Below, in pieces: positions 8,254 to 19,543 of a stretch of DNA of 64,000 nt (the first letter of the stretch is position 1; the number at the start of each line of letters is the position of its first letter). The notes beneath the pieces were generated by a model. It did no database searches and was not told the origin of the DNA. It worked only from the letters and a program-made list of their open reading frames with translations. The stretch is from Salarchaeum sp. JOR-1 (GTDB lineage Archaea > Halobacteriota > Halobacteria > Halobacteriales > Halobacteriaceae), in the NCBI RefSeq assembly GCF_007833275.1, contig NZ_CP042241.1, positions 1,426,001 through 1,490,000 of the forward strand. The letters run 5' to 3'. A program made the position numbers and the translations under genes.

Positions 8254-9681
8254 ATGTCCGAGAGAGACCTCGAACGGAACCTGACGTCCATACACAGCAT
8301 CGCCGTCATCGTCGGCACCATGATCGGCGCCGGCATCTTCGTCGTCACCGGCGAAGCCGCCGCCATCATGGGGCCGGCGGTGCCGCTCGGCTTCCTCGTC
8401 GGCGTCCCCGTCGTCCTCGCGACCGCAGTCGTCTACTCCGTGTACATGAGCGGCCCGCTCGGCGACCACCCGGGCGGCGCGTACATGCACATCTCCAGGA
8501 CGTGGAACTCCACGCTCGTCGGGTACGTCTTCATCTGGCTGAAGACGGTGGCGTTCATCGGCGCGCAGGCCGTCTTCGCCACCGGGTTCGGGAACGCGAT
8601 GGGGTACTGGCCCGTCTTCGACTTCCTCGGCGCGACCGAGTGGGCGGTCGTCTTCCTCACCGCGTTCTACCTGATTCACCTCGTCGGCGTGGACGTGTTC
8701 GGGCGCACGCAGGCCGCGATGACCGGCGTCCTCGTCGCCATCCTTCTCCTGCTCGGCCTCCCCGGACTGCTCTACGTCCAACCCGGGAACTTCACGCCGC
8801 TGTTCCCCGCGGAGAAGTTCGGGAGCGGGTTCGTCGCGCCCTTCGTCGCCGGGACGAGCGCCATCTTCTTCTCCTACATCGGCTTCGAGTCGCTCGCGCA
8901 GACCGCGGGCGAGACCGAGAACCCCCGCGAAACCCTCCCGAAGGTGTTCACGGGGAGCGTGCTCGTCGTCGGCGCTATCTACCTCCTCGTGAGCGTCGTC
9001 GTCATCGGCGTCCTCCCCTGGCCGGCCGTCGCCGCGTCCAGCACGCCGCTCACCGACGCCGCCGCGACGTACTTCCCGGTCGGGACGGCCGGCATCGTCG
9101 CCGTGGGGAGCATCCTCGCGTACGCCACCACCGCGAACTCGGGGTACGTCGCCCCCTCCCGCATCCTCTACAGCCTCGGCCGCGACGGCCTCATCCCGGA
9201 CGCCCTCACGCACGTCAACGACCGGTTCGGCACGCCCGACGTTGGCCTCACCATCACGTGGGGAATCTCGGTCGCGCTCGTCGCCACGTCCACGTTCAGT
9301 TACGCGCTGAACGTCGCGCTCGGCGCGCTCGTCCTGATGTACCTCGCGCACTCCCTCTCCGCCGTCGCGCTCCCGCACGTCAACCCCGGCCTCTACGAGC
9401 GCAGCAACCTCCAGCTCTCCCCCGCCGCCCTCGCCGGTGTCGGCCTGTTCAGCGCCGCAGCGATGGCCGTGTTCGCCTGGCAGACGCTCTCCGTCGGCTC
9501 CATCGGGAGCGCGCTCGACCTGCTCGCCGCCGGCCGACTCGGCGACGCGCTCCTCGCGAACAACGTCCTCCTCCTCGCCGCCTGGCTGCTCGTCGGCCTC
9601 ACACTCTACGCCGGCTACCGCGCCCGCACCGACGACGCGATCCCGGACGCGCTCCCCGTCGGCTTCCTCGACGAGGAGTGA
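8254..9681 (+). CDS. APC-family amino acid permease
   Basis: 475-residue secondary transporter of the amino acid-polyamine-organocation superfamily with about 12 hydrophobic segments. Seen: the family's first-helix motif VGTMIGAGIFVVTG close to the N-terminus, and IGFESLAQTAGE in the helix-6 region. The ATG at 8254 is preferred to a TTG 19 codons upstream because SERDLERNLTS is the usual short cytoplasmic lead into helix 1. The gene is followed 35 nt later by kynureninase, which suggests transport of tryptophan, kynurenine or another aromatic amino acid (inference from context). Confidence 0.88.
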   Translation: MSERDLERNLTSIHSIAVIVGTMIGAGIFVVTGEAAAIMGPAVPLGFLVGVPVVLATAVVYSVYMSGPLGDHPGGAYMHISRTWNSTLVGYVFIWLKTVAFIGAQAVFATGFGNAMGYWPVFDFLGATEWAVVFLTAFYLIHLVGVDVFGRTQAAMTGVLVAILLLLGLPGLLYVQPGNFTPLFPAEKFGSGFVAPFVAGTSAIFFSYIGFESLAQTAGETENPRETLPKVFTGSVLVVGAIYLLVSVVVIGVLPWPAVAASSTPLTDAAATYFPVGTAGIVAVGSILAYATTANSGYVAPSRILYSLGRDGLIPDALTHVNDRFGTPDVGLTITWGISVALVATSTFSYALNVALGALVLMYLAHSLSAVALPHVNPGLYERSNLQLSPAALAGVGLFSAAAMAVFAWQTLSVGSIGSALDLLAAGRLGDALLANNVLLLAAWLLVGLTLYAGYRARTDDAIPDALPVGFLDEE

Positions 9682-9716
9682 GGAAGGCATACGGCGCTTC
9701 CGTCCCCAGGTTCGGT

Positions 9717-10976
9717 ATGGACACGACACGGGAGGCCGCCCGCGAGCGCGACGCGGCCGACCCCCTCGCCGCGTACCGCGACCGCTTCAGCGTGCCCGAC
9801 GACTACTACGTCGACGGCAACTCCCTCGGCCCGCTCTCGCAGGACGCCGAAGCCGCGCTCGACCGCGTCGTCGAGGAGTGGCGCGACCTCGGCATCCGCG
9901 GCTGGCTCGACGGCGACCCGCCGTGGTTCCGGTACGGCGAGTATCTGGGAAGCCGCCTCGCCCCGCTCGTCGGCGCGCGCGAGCACGAGGTCGTCGCCGC
10001 GAACAGCACCACCGTCAACATCCACACGCTCGTCGGAACGCTCCTCAACGGCCTCGACGACCCGTTGGTGCTCGTGGACGAACTCAACTTCCCCACGGAC
10101 ACGTACGCGGTTCGCGCCCAGCTCCGGAATCGCGGGTTCGACCCCGACGACCACACCGTCGTCGTCGAGAGTTCGGACGGGCGGACCATCGACGCGGCGG
10201 ACGTAGAAGCCGCCCTCACCGACGACGTGGACCTCGTCTTCCTGCCATCGGTGCTCTACCGGAGCGGCCAGCTCCTCGACCTCGGACGCATCACGGCGGC
10301 CGCACACGCCCACGACGCGTACGTCGGGTTCGACCTCGCGCACTCCGTCGGCGTCGTCCCCCACGCCCTCCACGACCTCGGCGTCGACGTCGCCGTCTGG
10401 TGCAGCTACAAGTACCTGAACGCCGGCCCCGGCTCTATCGCCGGACTCTACGTCCACGAGCGCCACTACGAGCGCACGCCCGCGCTCGCCGGCTGGTGGG
10501 GTCACGAGAAGGACACCCAGTTCGAGATGCGGGACACCTACACGCACGCGCACACGGCGGGCGCGTGGCAGATCGGCACCGTCCCCGTGTTCGCCGCCGC
10601 CCCCCTCGACGGCAGCCTCGACGTGGTCACGGACGCCGGCATCGATGCCATCCGCGAGAAATCCGTTGCGCTCACCGACTACCTCATCAGCCTCGTGGAC
10701 GACCGCCTCGGCGGCGACTTCTCGGTGGGGACGCCCCGCGACCCCGACCAGAGGGGCGGCCACGTCGCCGTCGAACACCCCGACGCCGCCCGCATCACCG
10801 AAGCCATGAAAGACCGAGGCGTCGTCGGCGACTTCCGCCCGCCGAACGTCTTCCGCGTCTGCCCGAGCCCGCTCTATACGCGCTTCGAGGACGTGTACGA
10901 CGTCGTCGAGGAACTCCGGACGGTCGCGGAGACCGACGCGCACCGGGCGTACTCGCTCGACGGGAGCGTCACCTAG
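9717..10976 (+). CDS. kynU: Kynureninase
   Basis: PLP enzyme cleaving L-kynurenine to anthranilate and alanine (or 3-hydroxykynurenine to 3-hydroxyanthranilate). 419 residues, as expected for the family. Seen: YVDGNSLGPL near the N-terminus, the cofactor Asp in VGFDLAHS, and the Schiff-base lysine in CSYKYLNAGPGS (Lys232). The ATG at 9717 is chosen over in-frame read-through from further upstream because it starts directly before the family N-terminus. No tryptophan dioxygenase or formamidase gene is present in the window, so the source of kynurenine must lie elsewhere or be imported by the adjacent permease. Confidence 0.9.
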   Translation: MDTTREAARERDAADPLAAYRDRFSVPDDYYVDGNSLGPLSQDAEAALDRVVEEWRDLGIRGWLDGDPPWFRYGEYLGSRLAPLVGAREHEVVAANSTTVNIHTLVGTLLNGLDDPLVLVDELNFPTDTYAVRAQLRNRGFDPDDHTVVVESSDGRTIDAADVEAALTDDVDLVFLPSVLYRSGQLLDLGRITAAAHAHDAYVGFDLAHSVGVVPHALHDLGVDVAVWCSYKYLNAGPGSIAGLYVHERHYERTPALAGWWGHEKDTQFEMRDTYTHAHTAGAWQIGTVPVFAAAPLDGSLDVVTDAGIDAIREKSVALTDYLISLVDDRLGGDFSVGTPRDPDQRGGHVAVEHPDAARITEAMKDRGVVGDFRPPNVFRVCPSPLYTRFEDVYDVVEELRTVAETDAHRAYSLDGSVT

Positions 10977-11006
10977 GGCTAAGTCCCTCCCCCGACGATG
11001 GCGGGT

Positions 11007-11765
11007 ATGGAGTTCGACCTCTCCGGGAAGACGGTAGTCGTCACGGGCGGGACGCGCGGCATCGGTCGTGCCATCGCCGAAACGTTCGCGGACGCGGGCG
11101 CCGACGTGGTTCCGACCTCGCGCAGTCACGACGACGTGCAGGACGCCGCGGACGCGATGCGGGAGTACGGCGTCGAGTCGCTCGCCGTCCCGACGGACGT
11201 GACCGACGAAGCCGCTATCGAGCGCCTGTTCGCCGACACCGCCGCCGAACTCGGGAGCGTGGACGTGGTCGTGAACAACGCCGGCGTCAACCCCGACGGC
11301 GCGCTCGGCCCGCCGGAGGACGTGGAGACCGAGGACTTCGACTTCGTGACGGACGTGAACCTCCGCGGCGCGTTCCTCTGCGCGAAACACGCCGCCGAAC
11401 ACCTCCAGGACGCGGGCGGGTCGCTCGTGAACGTCGCCAGCGTCGGCGGGCTGGTGGGACTGCCGCGCCAGCACCCCTACGTCGGGTCGAAGCACGGCCT
11501 CGTGGGGCTGACGAAGTCGATGGCGCTCGACTGGGCGCCCGACGTGCGCGTGAACGCGCTCGCCCCCGGGTACGTCAGCACCGACCTCACGGAGGAACTG
11601 GAGGAGAACGACCGCCTCCGGGAGTCCATCGAGCGCCGCACGCCGCTCGGGCGGTTCGCGGAGCCCGCGGAGATCGGGGGGCCGGCGGTGTTCCTCGCGA
11701 GCGACGCGGCCGCGTACGTCACGGGCGAAGTCCTCAGCGTGGACGGCGGGTGGACCGCGCGCTGA
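11007..11765 (+). CDS. Short-chain dehydrogenase/reductase (FabG-like)
   Basis: Classical SDR of about 252 residues, NAD(P)-dependent oxidoreductase for hydroxy- or ketoacyl substrates. Seen: TGGTRGIG cofactor loop, NNAG, catalytic serine in NVASVGG, YVGSK catalytic Tyr/Lys, and a C-terminal SVDGGWTAR as in FabG-type enzymes. The ATG at 11007 (MEFDLSGK) fits family N-termini; an ATG at 10998 adds three residues. It follows kynureninase by 30 nt and may share its transcript. Substrate unknown. Confidence 0.85.
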   Translation: MEFDLSGKTVVVTGGTRGIGRAIAETFADAGADVVPTSRSHDDVQDAADAMREYGVESLAVPTDVTDEAAIERLFADTAAELGSVDVVVNNAGVNPDGALGPPEDVETEDFDFVTDVNLRGAFLCAKHAAEHLQDAGGSLVNVASVGGLVGLPRQHPYVGSKHGLVGLTKSMALDWAPDVRVNALAPGYVSTDLTEELEENDRLRESIERRTPLGRFAEPAEIGGPAVFLASDAAAYVTGEVLSVDGGWTAR

Positions 11766-11809
11766 CCCGGCCTGCTACGCGCCACCACACACTCCTCGAC
11801 ACGCTTCAG

Positions 11810-11833
11810 TATGGCGAAAAGTCGCATGCCATA
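11810..11833. promoter_or_regulatory. Inverted repeat upstream of the first Liv operon
   Basis: TATGGC at 11810-11815 is mirrored by GCCATA at 11828-11833, with a 12-nt spacer. It lies just upstream of the proposed TATA element of the ABC operon, where an activator or repressor dimer could bind. Evidence is symmetry and position only. Confidence 0.35.
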
Positions 11834-11838
11834 CAGCA

Positions 11839-11848
11839 ACATACTTAT
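11839..11848 (+). promoter_or_regulatory. TATA element of Liv-type operon 1
   Basis: ACATACTTAT, about 42 nt before the ATG of the binding-protein gene. The identical decamer precedes the second Liv-type operon (28354-28363, minus strand), and both genes also share the start context TACCAATGGTTAACGA. The duplicate context is the main support. Confidence 0.55.
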
Positions 11849-11889
11849 TGTTCATGGGGGTTCTACGTGCTACCGGGTGCGGATTACCA

Positions 11890-13212
11890 ATGGTTAACGA
11901 CTCCCACGAAGACATGCATCGCGCGACGGACGACCGTCGCTTCGCCGAGTTCGACCGCCGAGACTTCCTGAAGGCAAGCGGAGTCGCGGGGGCCGCGGGC
12001 CTCACCGGATTCGCTGGCTGCATGGGTGGCGGCGGCAGCGACACGATAACGTTTGGCGCTATCCACCTGCTCTCCGGGTTCGCCGCGGTCTACGGCGAAT
12101 CCGCCCAGCTCGGGTACGAGATGGCTCGCGAGGAGATAAACGACGCCGGCGGCATCGACGGGAAGCAGATCGACGAACTCCTCTACCGGGACAGCGAGGG
12201 CGACGGCCCGACCGGCGTGGAGGCCGCGCGCTCGCTCGTCCAGGAGGAGAACGTCGACGGCCTCGTCGGCCTCGACTCAAGCGGCGTCGCGCTCTCCGTC
12301 GCGCCCGTCGTGAAGCAACTCCAGACGCCGTTCATGGTCACGCACGCCGCGACGCCCTTCGTCACCGCGACGAACGGCCCGAACGCGGTCGGCAACGACT
12401 ACGTCTTCCGCGACGGCGTGAACCTCGCGCAGAACGTCTACGGCGCGTCCGTCACCGCGAGCGAGACCGACGCGACGACGTGGACGACCATCGGCCCGAA
12501 CTACGCCTTCGGAACCCAGACGTGGGACTACTTCAAGGCGTTCACGCAGGGCATGGACCTCGGGTACGAGTACCTGGAGGACGCGACCGCGTACCCGGCG
12601 CTCGGCGCCGGTGACTTCACGCCGTACATCAACAAGGTGTTGAACGCGGATCCGGACGGCGTCATCACGAGCCTCTGGGGCGGCGACCTCATCACGTTCA
12701 TCAACCAGGCGAAGAACTCGAACTTCTTCGAGCAGATAGACAACGTCCTCATGACGGTCGGCGCGGCGACGGACGTGCTCCGCCCGATGGGGAACAACAT
12801 GCCGAACGGCCTGCAGGCCGGGACGCGGTACTGGTTCGGGGCACCCGAAACCGAGGAGAACAATACGTTCGTCCAGAACTTCCGCGACCGGAACAACGGC
12901 CGCTACCCCTCGTACAACGCGCAGAACGCGTACACCGCGCTCTACCTCTACAAGGAAGCGATCGAGGCCGCGGGGAGCACGTCGCCCGACGACATCATCA
13001 GCCAGTGGGACGGCATGGAGTACGGCGCGCCCGTCGGGGACTTCACGATCAACTCCCAGAGCAACCAGGCCGTTCTGCCCGCGGTCTGGGGGACGACGAG
13101 TTACTCCCAGGAGAAGGGCATCACCGTCCTCGACCCCGTCAACCGCATCGACGCACCGGCGGAGGATCTGCGGACGCTCCTCGAAGGAACCGACCTGCCT
13201 GCTGGAGTCTAA
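11890..13212 (+). CDS. ABC transporter substrate-binding lipoprotein, branched-chain amino acid/HAAT type
   Basis: Extracellular receptor of a LivJ-type importer, 440 residues. Seen: Tat motif RRDFLKASG at 23-31, lipobox GFAGC with Cys44, a Gly-rich linker, then a type I periplasmic-binding fold (GAIHLLSGFAAVYGES). The Tat plus lipobox arrangement means export in folded form and lipid anchoring on the outer membrane face, typical of haloarchaea. The ATG at 11890 gives a complete signal; a read-through upstream does not. First gene of a six-gene unit ending in an acyl-CoA ligase, which suggests a carboxylic acid ligand rather than Leu/Ile/Val (inference). Confidence 0.9.
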   Translation: MVNDSHEDMHRATDDRRFAEFDRRDFLKASGVAGAAGLTGFAGCMGGGGSDTITFGAIHLLSGFAAVYGESAQLGYEMAREEINDAGGIDGKQIDELLYRDSEGDGPTGVEAARSLVQEENVDGLVGLDSSGVALSVAPVVKQLQTPFMVTHAATPFVTATNGPNAVGNDYVFRDGVNLAQNVYGASVTASETDATTWTTIGPNYAFGTQTWDYFKAFTQGMDLGYEYLEDATAYPALGAGDFTPYINKVLNADPDGVITSLWGGDLITFINQAKNSNFFEQIDNVLMTVGAATDVLRPMGNNMPNGLQAGTRYWFGAPETEENNTFVQNFRDRNNGRYPSYNAQNAYTALYLYKEAIEAAGSTSPDDIISQWDGMEYGAPVGDFTINSQSNQAVLPAVWGTTSYSQEKGITVLDPVNRIDAPAEDLRTLLEGTDLPAGV

Positions 13213-13218
13213 CCCAGC

Positions 13219-14085
13219 ATGGCGCTACCGATTCAAGAGATACTCACCGGACTGAGCCTGGGGAGTCGCTACTTCCTCGTCGCCATCGGCCTCAGTCTCA
13301 TCTTCGGCGTGCTCGGCGTGCTGAACTTCGCGCACGGCGCGCTCTACATGATCGGCGCGTACGTCTCCCTGACGGTCGTGCAGAACGCCACCGGAAACTT
13401 CTGGGTGGGGCTGATCGCGGCCGGTCTCGCGGTCGGCGCGGTCGGCGCGATCATCGAGATGGGGCTGATTCGGCGCGTGTACGACCGCGACGAACTCGAC
13501 CAGCTCATCCTCACGTTCGCGCTGGTACTCATCATCTCCGACCTCACGCGAACCGTCTGGGGGTCGGGAAACCAGACGATGGCGACGCCCGAACTCCTCG
13601 CGTCGAACGTCCAGTTCCTCGGCACGAGCTACCCCGCGTACCGGCTGTTCGTCATCGTCGTCGGGTTCGCCGCGATGGGCGTGTTCTGGTACGCCATCCA
13701 GCGAACCTACCTCGGACGGCTCGTGCGCGCCACGTCCAGCGACCGCGACATGGCCGCGTTGCTCGGCGTGAACGTCCCACGGCTCTACACGGGCGTGTTC
13801 TTCGCCGGGAGTTTCCTCGCCGGTATCGGGGGCGCGCTCGCCGCCCCGATGCAGGCGTTTACGCCCGCGCTCGGCGACCAAGTCATCATCAACGCGTTCA
13901 TCATCGTCGTCATCGGCGGCCTCGGATCGTTCACCGGGGCGTTCGTCGGCGCGATGTTCATCGGCCTCCTGCAGAGCTTCGGCGTCCTCGTCGCATCGGG
14001 CGTCGGCCAACTCCTCCCGTTCCTCGCAATGATTCTCGTACTCATCTTCAGACCGGAAGGACTGTTCGGGGGTGAAGAACAGTGA
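13219..14085 (+). CDS. livH: ABC transporter permease, LivH family
   Basis: Membrane subunit of the importer, 288 residues with about eight hydrophobic segments. Seen: LSLIFGVLGVLNFAHGALY, the LivH/LivM hallmark near the N-terminus, and GGLGSFTGAFVGA in the coupling region near the C-terminus. It starts 6 nt after the binding-protein stop, and its own stop overlaps the LivM start (GTGA), showing translational coupling. Confidence 0.9.
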   Translation: MALPIQEILTGLSLGSRYFLVAIGLSLIFGVLGVLNFAHGALYMIGAYVSLTVVQNATGNFWVGLIAAGLAVGAVGAIIEMGLIRRVYDRDELDQLILTFALVLIISDLTRTVWGSGNQTMATPELLASNVQFLGTSYPAYRLFVIVVGFAAMGVFWYAIQRTYLGRLVRATSSDRDMAALLGVNVPRLYTGVFFAGSFLAGIGGALAAPMQAFTPALGDQVIINAFIIVVIGGLGSFTGAFVGAMFIGLLQSFGVLVASGVGQLLPFLAMILVLIFRPEGLFGGEEQ

Positions 14086-15110
14086 GCAACGAAACGATTC
14101 TCGGGCTTCCCGCGCGACGCACCGCAATCGTCGCGTTCGCCCTGCTCGTCGTCGCCCCGTTCGTCCTCCCCACGTTCCAGACGTACGTACTGTCGGAGGT
14201 GCTCGTGCTCGCGCTGTTCGCGACGGCCTTCAACCTCCTCTACGGGTACACCGGACTGCTGTCGTTCGGGCACGCGATGTTCTACGGGGGCGCCGGCTAC
14301 GCGCTCGGCATCTTCCTCCGTGACGTCGCGCCCAGCCTCCCGTTCGGCGGCGCGACGCCGCTCGTCGCGTTCGTCGTCGCGGCGGTCCTCGGCGTTCTCG
14401 TCGCGACGGCCATCGCGATTCCGGTCGGCTACCTGAGCGTTCGACTGGAGGAGATCTACTTCGCGATGCTGACGCTGTCGTTCAGCATGGCGCTGTATAC
14501 GCTCGTGAATCAGAACTACTTCGGCGTCACGAACGGCAGCGACGGGATTCTCGTCCTGCTCAACACGGCGAACCTGTTCGGGTTCACGCTCTCGCTCTAC
14601 GACAGGGTGACGTACTACTTCGTCATCCTGCTCGTCGTCGCGCCCGCGATGTACATCCTCTGGCGGGTGGCGAACTCGCCGTTCGGCCTCGTTTCGGAGG
14701 CCATCCGGGAGAACTCGGAGCGCGCGTCCGGCCTCGGCATCGACGTTCGGCGCCACCAGTGGGCGGCGTTCGTGCTCTCGGCCGTGTTCACGGGTATCGC
14801 GGGCGTGCTCGTCGCGCCACTGCACAGTTCGCTCTCGCCCGGCGCGAGCCTGCACTGGTCGATCAGCGCCGAACCCGTCATCATGACCGTGTTCGGCGGG
14901 CCGTACTCGTTCATCGGCCCAACGGTCGGTGCGCTGTTCTACCGGTACATCCGGTGGGGCATCACGCAGTTCCCGATGCTCGAAGCGCACTGGCAGCTCG
15001 TGTTCGGGGCGCTCATCCTCGTCATCGTGGTGTTCGCGCCGCGCGGCGTCTCCGGCCTCCTGAAGTGGGCCGTCAAGCGCGTTCGCGGGGACGGAGGTGA
15101 GTCGACGTGA
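14082..15110 (+). CDS. livM: ABC transporter permease, LivM family
   Basis: Second membrane subunit, 342 residues with about nine hydrophobic segments. Seen: LLYGYTGLLSFGHAMFYG at the N-terminus and FGGPYSFIGPTVGA in the coupling region. It uses a GTG start inside GTGA overlapping the LivH stop, and its own stop overlaps the LivG start by four bases. Confidence 0.9.
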   Translation: MSNETILGLPARRTAIVAFALLVVAPFVLPTFQTYVLSEVLVLALFATAFNLLYGYTGLLSFGHAMFYGGAGYALGIFLRDVAPSLPFGGATPLVAFVVAAVLGVLVATAIAIPVGYLSVRLEEIYFAMLTLSFSMALYTLVNQNYFGVTNGSDGILVLLNTANLFGFTLSLYDRVTYYFVILLVVAPAMYILWRVANSPFGLVSEAIRENSERASGLGIDVRRHQWAAFVLSAVFTGIAGVLVAPLHSSLSPGASLHWSISAEPVIMTVFGGPYSFIGPTVGALFYRYIRWGITQFPMLEAHWQLVFGALILVIVVFAPRGVSGLLKWAVKRVRGDGGEST

Positions 15111-15874
15111 CGACCGTTCTCAGGACGGAAGACTTGCGCCGCGAGTTCGGCGCGCTCTGCGCGGTCGACGACGTCAGCGTCGAGATAGACTCGGAGGAAG
15201 TCACGTCCATCATCGGGCCGAACGGCGCGGGGAAGACGACGTTCTACAACCTCCTCTCCGGCCGCCTCGACCCGACCGCGGGCGAGGTGTTCCTCCGGGG
15301 GCGCAGCGGCGACCTGGAGAACGTCACCGGCCTGCCGCCGCACGACATCGCACAGCGCGGCCTCTCCCGCGCGTACCAGATTAACAACAACTTCGAGGGG
15401 TTGTCCGTGCTGGACAACCTCCGGGTCGCGCGCGTCAGCGCGACCGACCGCTCGTCCGAACTCCTCTCGCGGTACCACGAGGACGAGGAACTCCGGGATG
15501 CCGCCGAGGAGGTTCTCGAACTCACCGGTCTCTCCGACGTGGCCGAGACGGAGGCGTCGAACCTCAGTCACGGCGACAAGCGGAAGGTCGAGATAGCGCT
15601 CTCGCTCGCGACCGACCCCGCGGTCGTCCTCCTCGACGAACCGACCGCGGGCATGAACCCCTCGGAGTCCGAGGAGATGGTCGAACTCATCAAGGAACTG
15701 GACGAGACGACGGACACGACGTTCGTCCTCACCGAACACGACATCGACATGGTTCTCGAAATCAGCGACCGCATCCTCGTCCTGCACCGGGGCGAACTCA
15801 TCGCGAACGGCACGCCGGACGAAGTGATGGCGAACGAGGACGTGACCACGGCCTACCTGGGTGAGCGCCAATGA
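15107..15874 (+). CDS. livG: ABC transporter ATP-binding protein, LivG family
   Basis: ATPase subunit of 255 residues. Seen: Walker A GPNGAGKTT at 37-45, the LivG-type signature LSHGDKRKVE, Walker B VVLLDEPTAGM followed by the Q/H switch TEHD. It pairs with LivF as a heterodimer under the LivH/LivM pore. Start and stop each overlap the neighbouring genes by four bases, so the five transporter genes are one tightly coupled unit. Confidence 0.92.
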   Translation: MTTVLRTEDLRREFGALCAVDDVSVEIDSEEVTSIIGPNGAGKTTFYNLLSGRLDPTAGEVFLRGRSGDLENVTGLPPHDIAQRGLSRAYQINNNFEGLSVLDNLRVARVSATDRSSELLSRYHEDEELRDAAEEVLELTGLSDVAETEASNLSHGDKRKVEIALSLATDPAVVLLDEPTAGMNPSESEEMVELIKELDETTDTTFVLTEHDIDMVLEISDRILVLHRGELIANGTPDEVMANEDVTTAYLGERQ

Positions 15875-16602
15875 CGGAGGGCGACCGCGTGCTCACCGTC
15901 GAGGGAGTGCACGCCTACTACGGGAACAGCCACATCCTCCACGGGGTCGATCTCGACCTCGACGAGGGCGAAGTCGTCACGCTCCTCGGACGGAACGGCG
16001 CGGGGAAGACGACGACGATGCGGAGTATCGTCGGCGTCGTCCCGCCCCGCGAGGGAACCGTGACGTACCGCGGCCAGCAGATAAGCGGGATGGACGTGGA
16101 CGCCATCTCCGACCTCGGCGTCAAACTCGTGCCGGAAGACCGGCGCGTGTTCCCGACGCTCACCGTGCAGGAGAACCTCTCGCTCGCGAAGCGCCTCGCG
16201 CCCGCGAGCGACCGCACGGTCGACGAGATGTACGACATCTTCCCGGTGCTCGCGGAACTGAAGTCGAGCAACGGACAGAACCTCAGCGGGGGCGAACAGC
16301 AGATGCTGTCCGTCGCCCGCGCGCTCGTCCAGGATCCGGACGTGCTCCTCCTCGACGAACCGACGGAGGGCCTCGCGCCCGTCATCGTGGACGACCTGCG
16401 CGAGGTTCTCAACGACGTCGTGGAGCAGAACGTCACGGTGCTCCTGACCGAACAGAACGTCCAGTTCGCGTTCGACCTCGCGGAACGCGGCTACATCATC
16501 GACAAGGGCGAAATCGTCTTCGACGGCGAAATCGAGGAGATAGAGCAGCGCGAGGATCTCCTCGAGGACTACCTCTCGGTCTCCAGTGGTGAACTCGAAT
16601 AG
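15871..16602 (+). CDS. livF: ABC transporter ATP-binding protein, LivF family
   Basis: Second ATPase subunit, 243 residues. Seen: GRNGAGKTT at 40-48, signature LSGGEQQMLSVARAL, Walker B VLLLDEPTEGL, and the LivF-specific LLTEQNVQFA switch region. Its stop codon directly abuts the ATG of the acyl-CoA ligase with no intervening base, tying import to CoA activation. Confidence 0.92.
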   Translation: MTEGDRVLTVEGVHAYYGNSHILHGVDLDLDEGEVVTLLGRNGAGKTTTMRSIVGVVPPREGTVTYRGQQISGMDVDAISDLGVKLVPEDRRVFPTLTVQENLSLAKRLAPASDRTVDEMYDIFPVLAELKSSNGQNLSGGEQQMLSVARALVQDPDVLLLDEPTEGLAPVIVDDLREVLNDVVEQNVTVLLTEQNVQFAFDLAERGYIIDKGEIVFDGEIEEIEQREDLLEDYLSVSSGELE

Positions 16603-18263
<1,661 letters not shown>

Positions 18264-18267
<4 letters not shown>

Positions 18268-18932
18268 GGGTCGAGCGCCGCCACGTCTTCTTCTGTCGCC
18301 TCGACGAGACCGCCGTGATAGCAGAGCACGCGGTCGTACTCGTACTCCGCGAGGTGAGTCACCGACTCGTACGCTCGTTCGAGGTCGGGCGTCACGCGCT
18401 CGTTCGGCCCCTCCACGCCGTTCTCGCCGCCGATGAGCGCGTCCCCGGCGAGCAGGAGGTCGGCGTCGGGGACGTGCAGGGAGACGTGGCCGGGCGTGTG
18501 ACCGGGCGTCTCCACGACCTCGACGGGGCCGGCGCTCGCGGTGAACGTGACGCCCTCGACGAGTTCCACCGCCACGTCCACGGGCGGGTAGCGTTCGCCG
18601 CCGCCCTTGATGGGCTCCTGGCGGCCGTCGATGGCGGGTACGTCGCTCCCGTGCGCCATCGTCACCGCGTCGGTGTCCGCGAGGAGGTCGGCGGCCGCGC
18701 CGACGTGGTCGCCGTCCTGATGCGTGAACAGGAGGATGGACACGTCGTCCACGTCGTGCCCGAGTTCGTCGAGCGCCGCTCGCACGTCGTCGGACTGGTT
18801 CGGGAGGCCGGCGTCCACGAGGACGACGCCGTGGTCGGTCTCGATGGCGACCGCGTGGAACACGCGCGTCCCGTCGTCGGTCGTCAGCGGTAGTTCGAGG
18901 TCGTAGACGCCCGTGGCGAGTTCCGTGACCAT
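18264..18932 (-). CDS. Metallo-beta-lactamase-fold hydrolase with HxDxDH motif (YflN-like)
   Basis: 222-residue hydrolase of the glyoxalase II-like superfamily. The metal motif reads THQDGDH, with Asp in place of the second His of the classic HxHxDH. Further ligands are visible in TPGHTPGHVSL, LAGDALIGG and the C-terminal CYHGG. The same substitution occurs in the YflN-like subfamily, so it is probably functional with altered metal binding. ATG 18932 (MVTELATGVY) is chosen because it begins the first beta strand. Substrate unknown. Confidence 0.82.
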
Positions 18933-19027
18933 AGCGGGGTGTCGCGCGCCCACTGGGTAAAGCCACCCGCCGCTGCGGCGCTCACCGGGACGCGAACACC
19001 GATACGGCTCGATGCCGTACGGCGCGT

Positions 19028-19543
19028 GTGAGCCTCAGGATTCGACGGTACGAACCCGGCGACCGCGACGCCGCGGACGCCGTCATCGAAGCCGCGCTCC
19101 GGCACGCGAACGCCTACTTCGAGGACGCGCCCGCGCTCGTGGACGGCGACCGCATCGCGGAGTACGTCGAGTCCGGCGGCGAGTTCCTCGTCGGACTGCT
19201 GGACGGCGAGCTGGTGGCGACCGCCGCGTTCCGCCCGCCGAAGGGCGTCGCCGCCGACCTCGTCACTGTCACCGAGCACACTGCGGAGGTGAAGCGGATG
19301 CACGTCCATCCGGACCACCACCGCCGGGGGTTCGGGCAGGCGATGTACGACGAACTCGAAGCGCGTGCGGCGGACGCCGGACACGCGCGACTCGCCCTCT
19401 CCACGAGTGCCCGCCAGGAACCCGCGCACGCCTTCTACCGGCAGAACGGCTACGAGCAGACCGCGCGCACCAGCGTCGAAATCGACGGCGGCGACCTCGG
19501 GATTCTCGTGTTCGAGAAATCCCTTTCGACTCGGCGTTCCTGA
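19028..19543 (+). CDS. GNAT-family N-acetyltransferase
   Basis: 171-residue acetyl-CoA-dependent transferase. Seen: the core strand-loop VKRMHVHPDHHRRGFGQA, carrying the R/QxxGxG/A pyrophosphate loop, and HAFYRQNGYEQ of motif B near the C-terminus. The start is GTG at 19028 (MSLRIRRYEPGD), the standard GNAT beginning. No neighbour indicates a substrate; it may modify a small amine, a peptide N-terminus or a protein. Confidence 0.85.
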   Translation: MSLRIRRYEPGDRDAADAVIEAALRHANAYFEDAPALVDGDRIAEYVESGGEFLVGLLDGELVATAAFRPPKGVAADLVTVTEHTAEVKRMHVHPDHHRRGFGQAMYDELEARAADAGHARLALSTSARQEPAHAFYRQNGYEQTARTSVEIDGGDLGILVFEKSLSTRRS

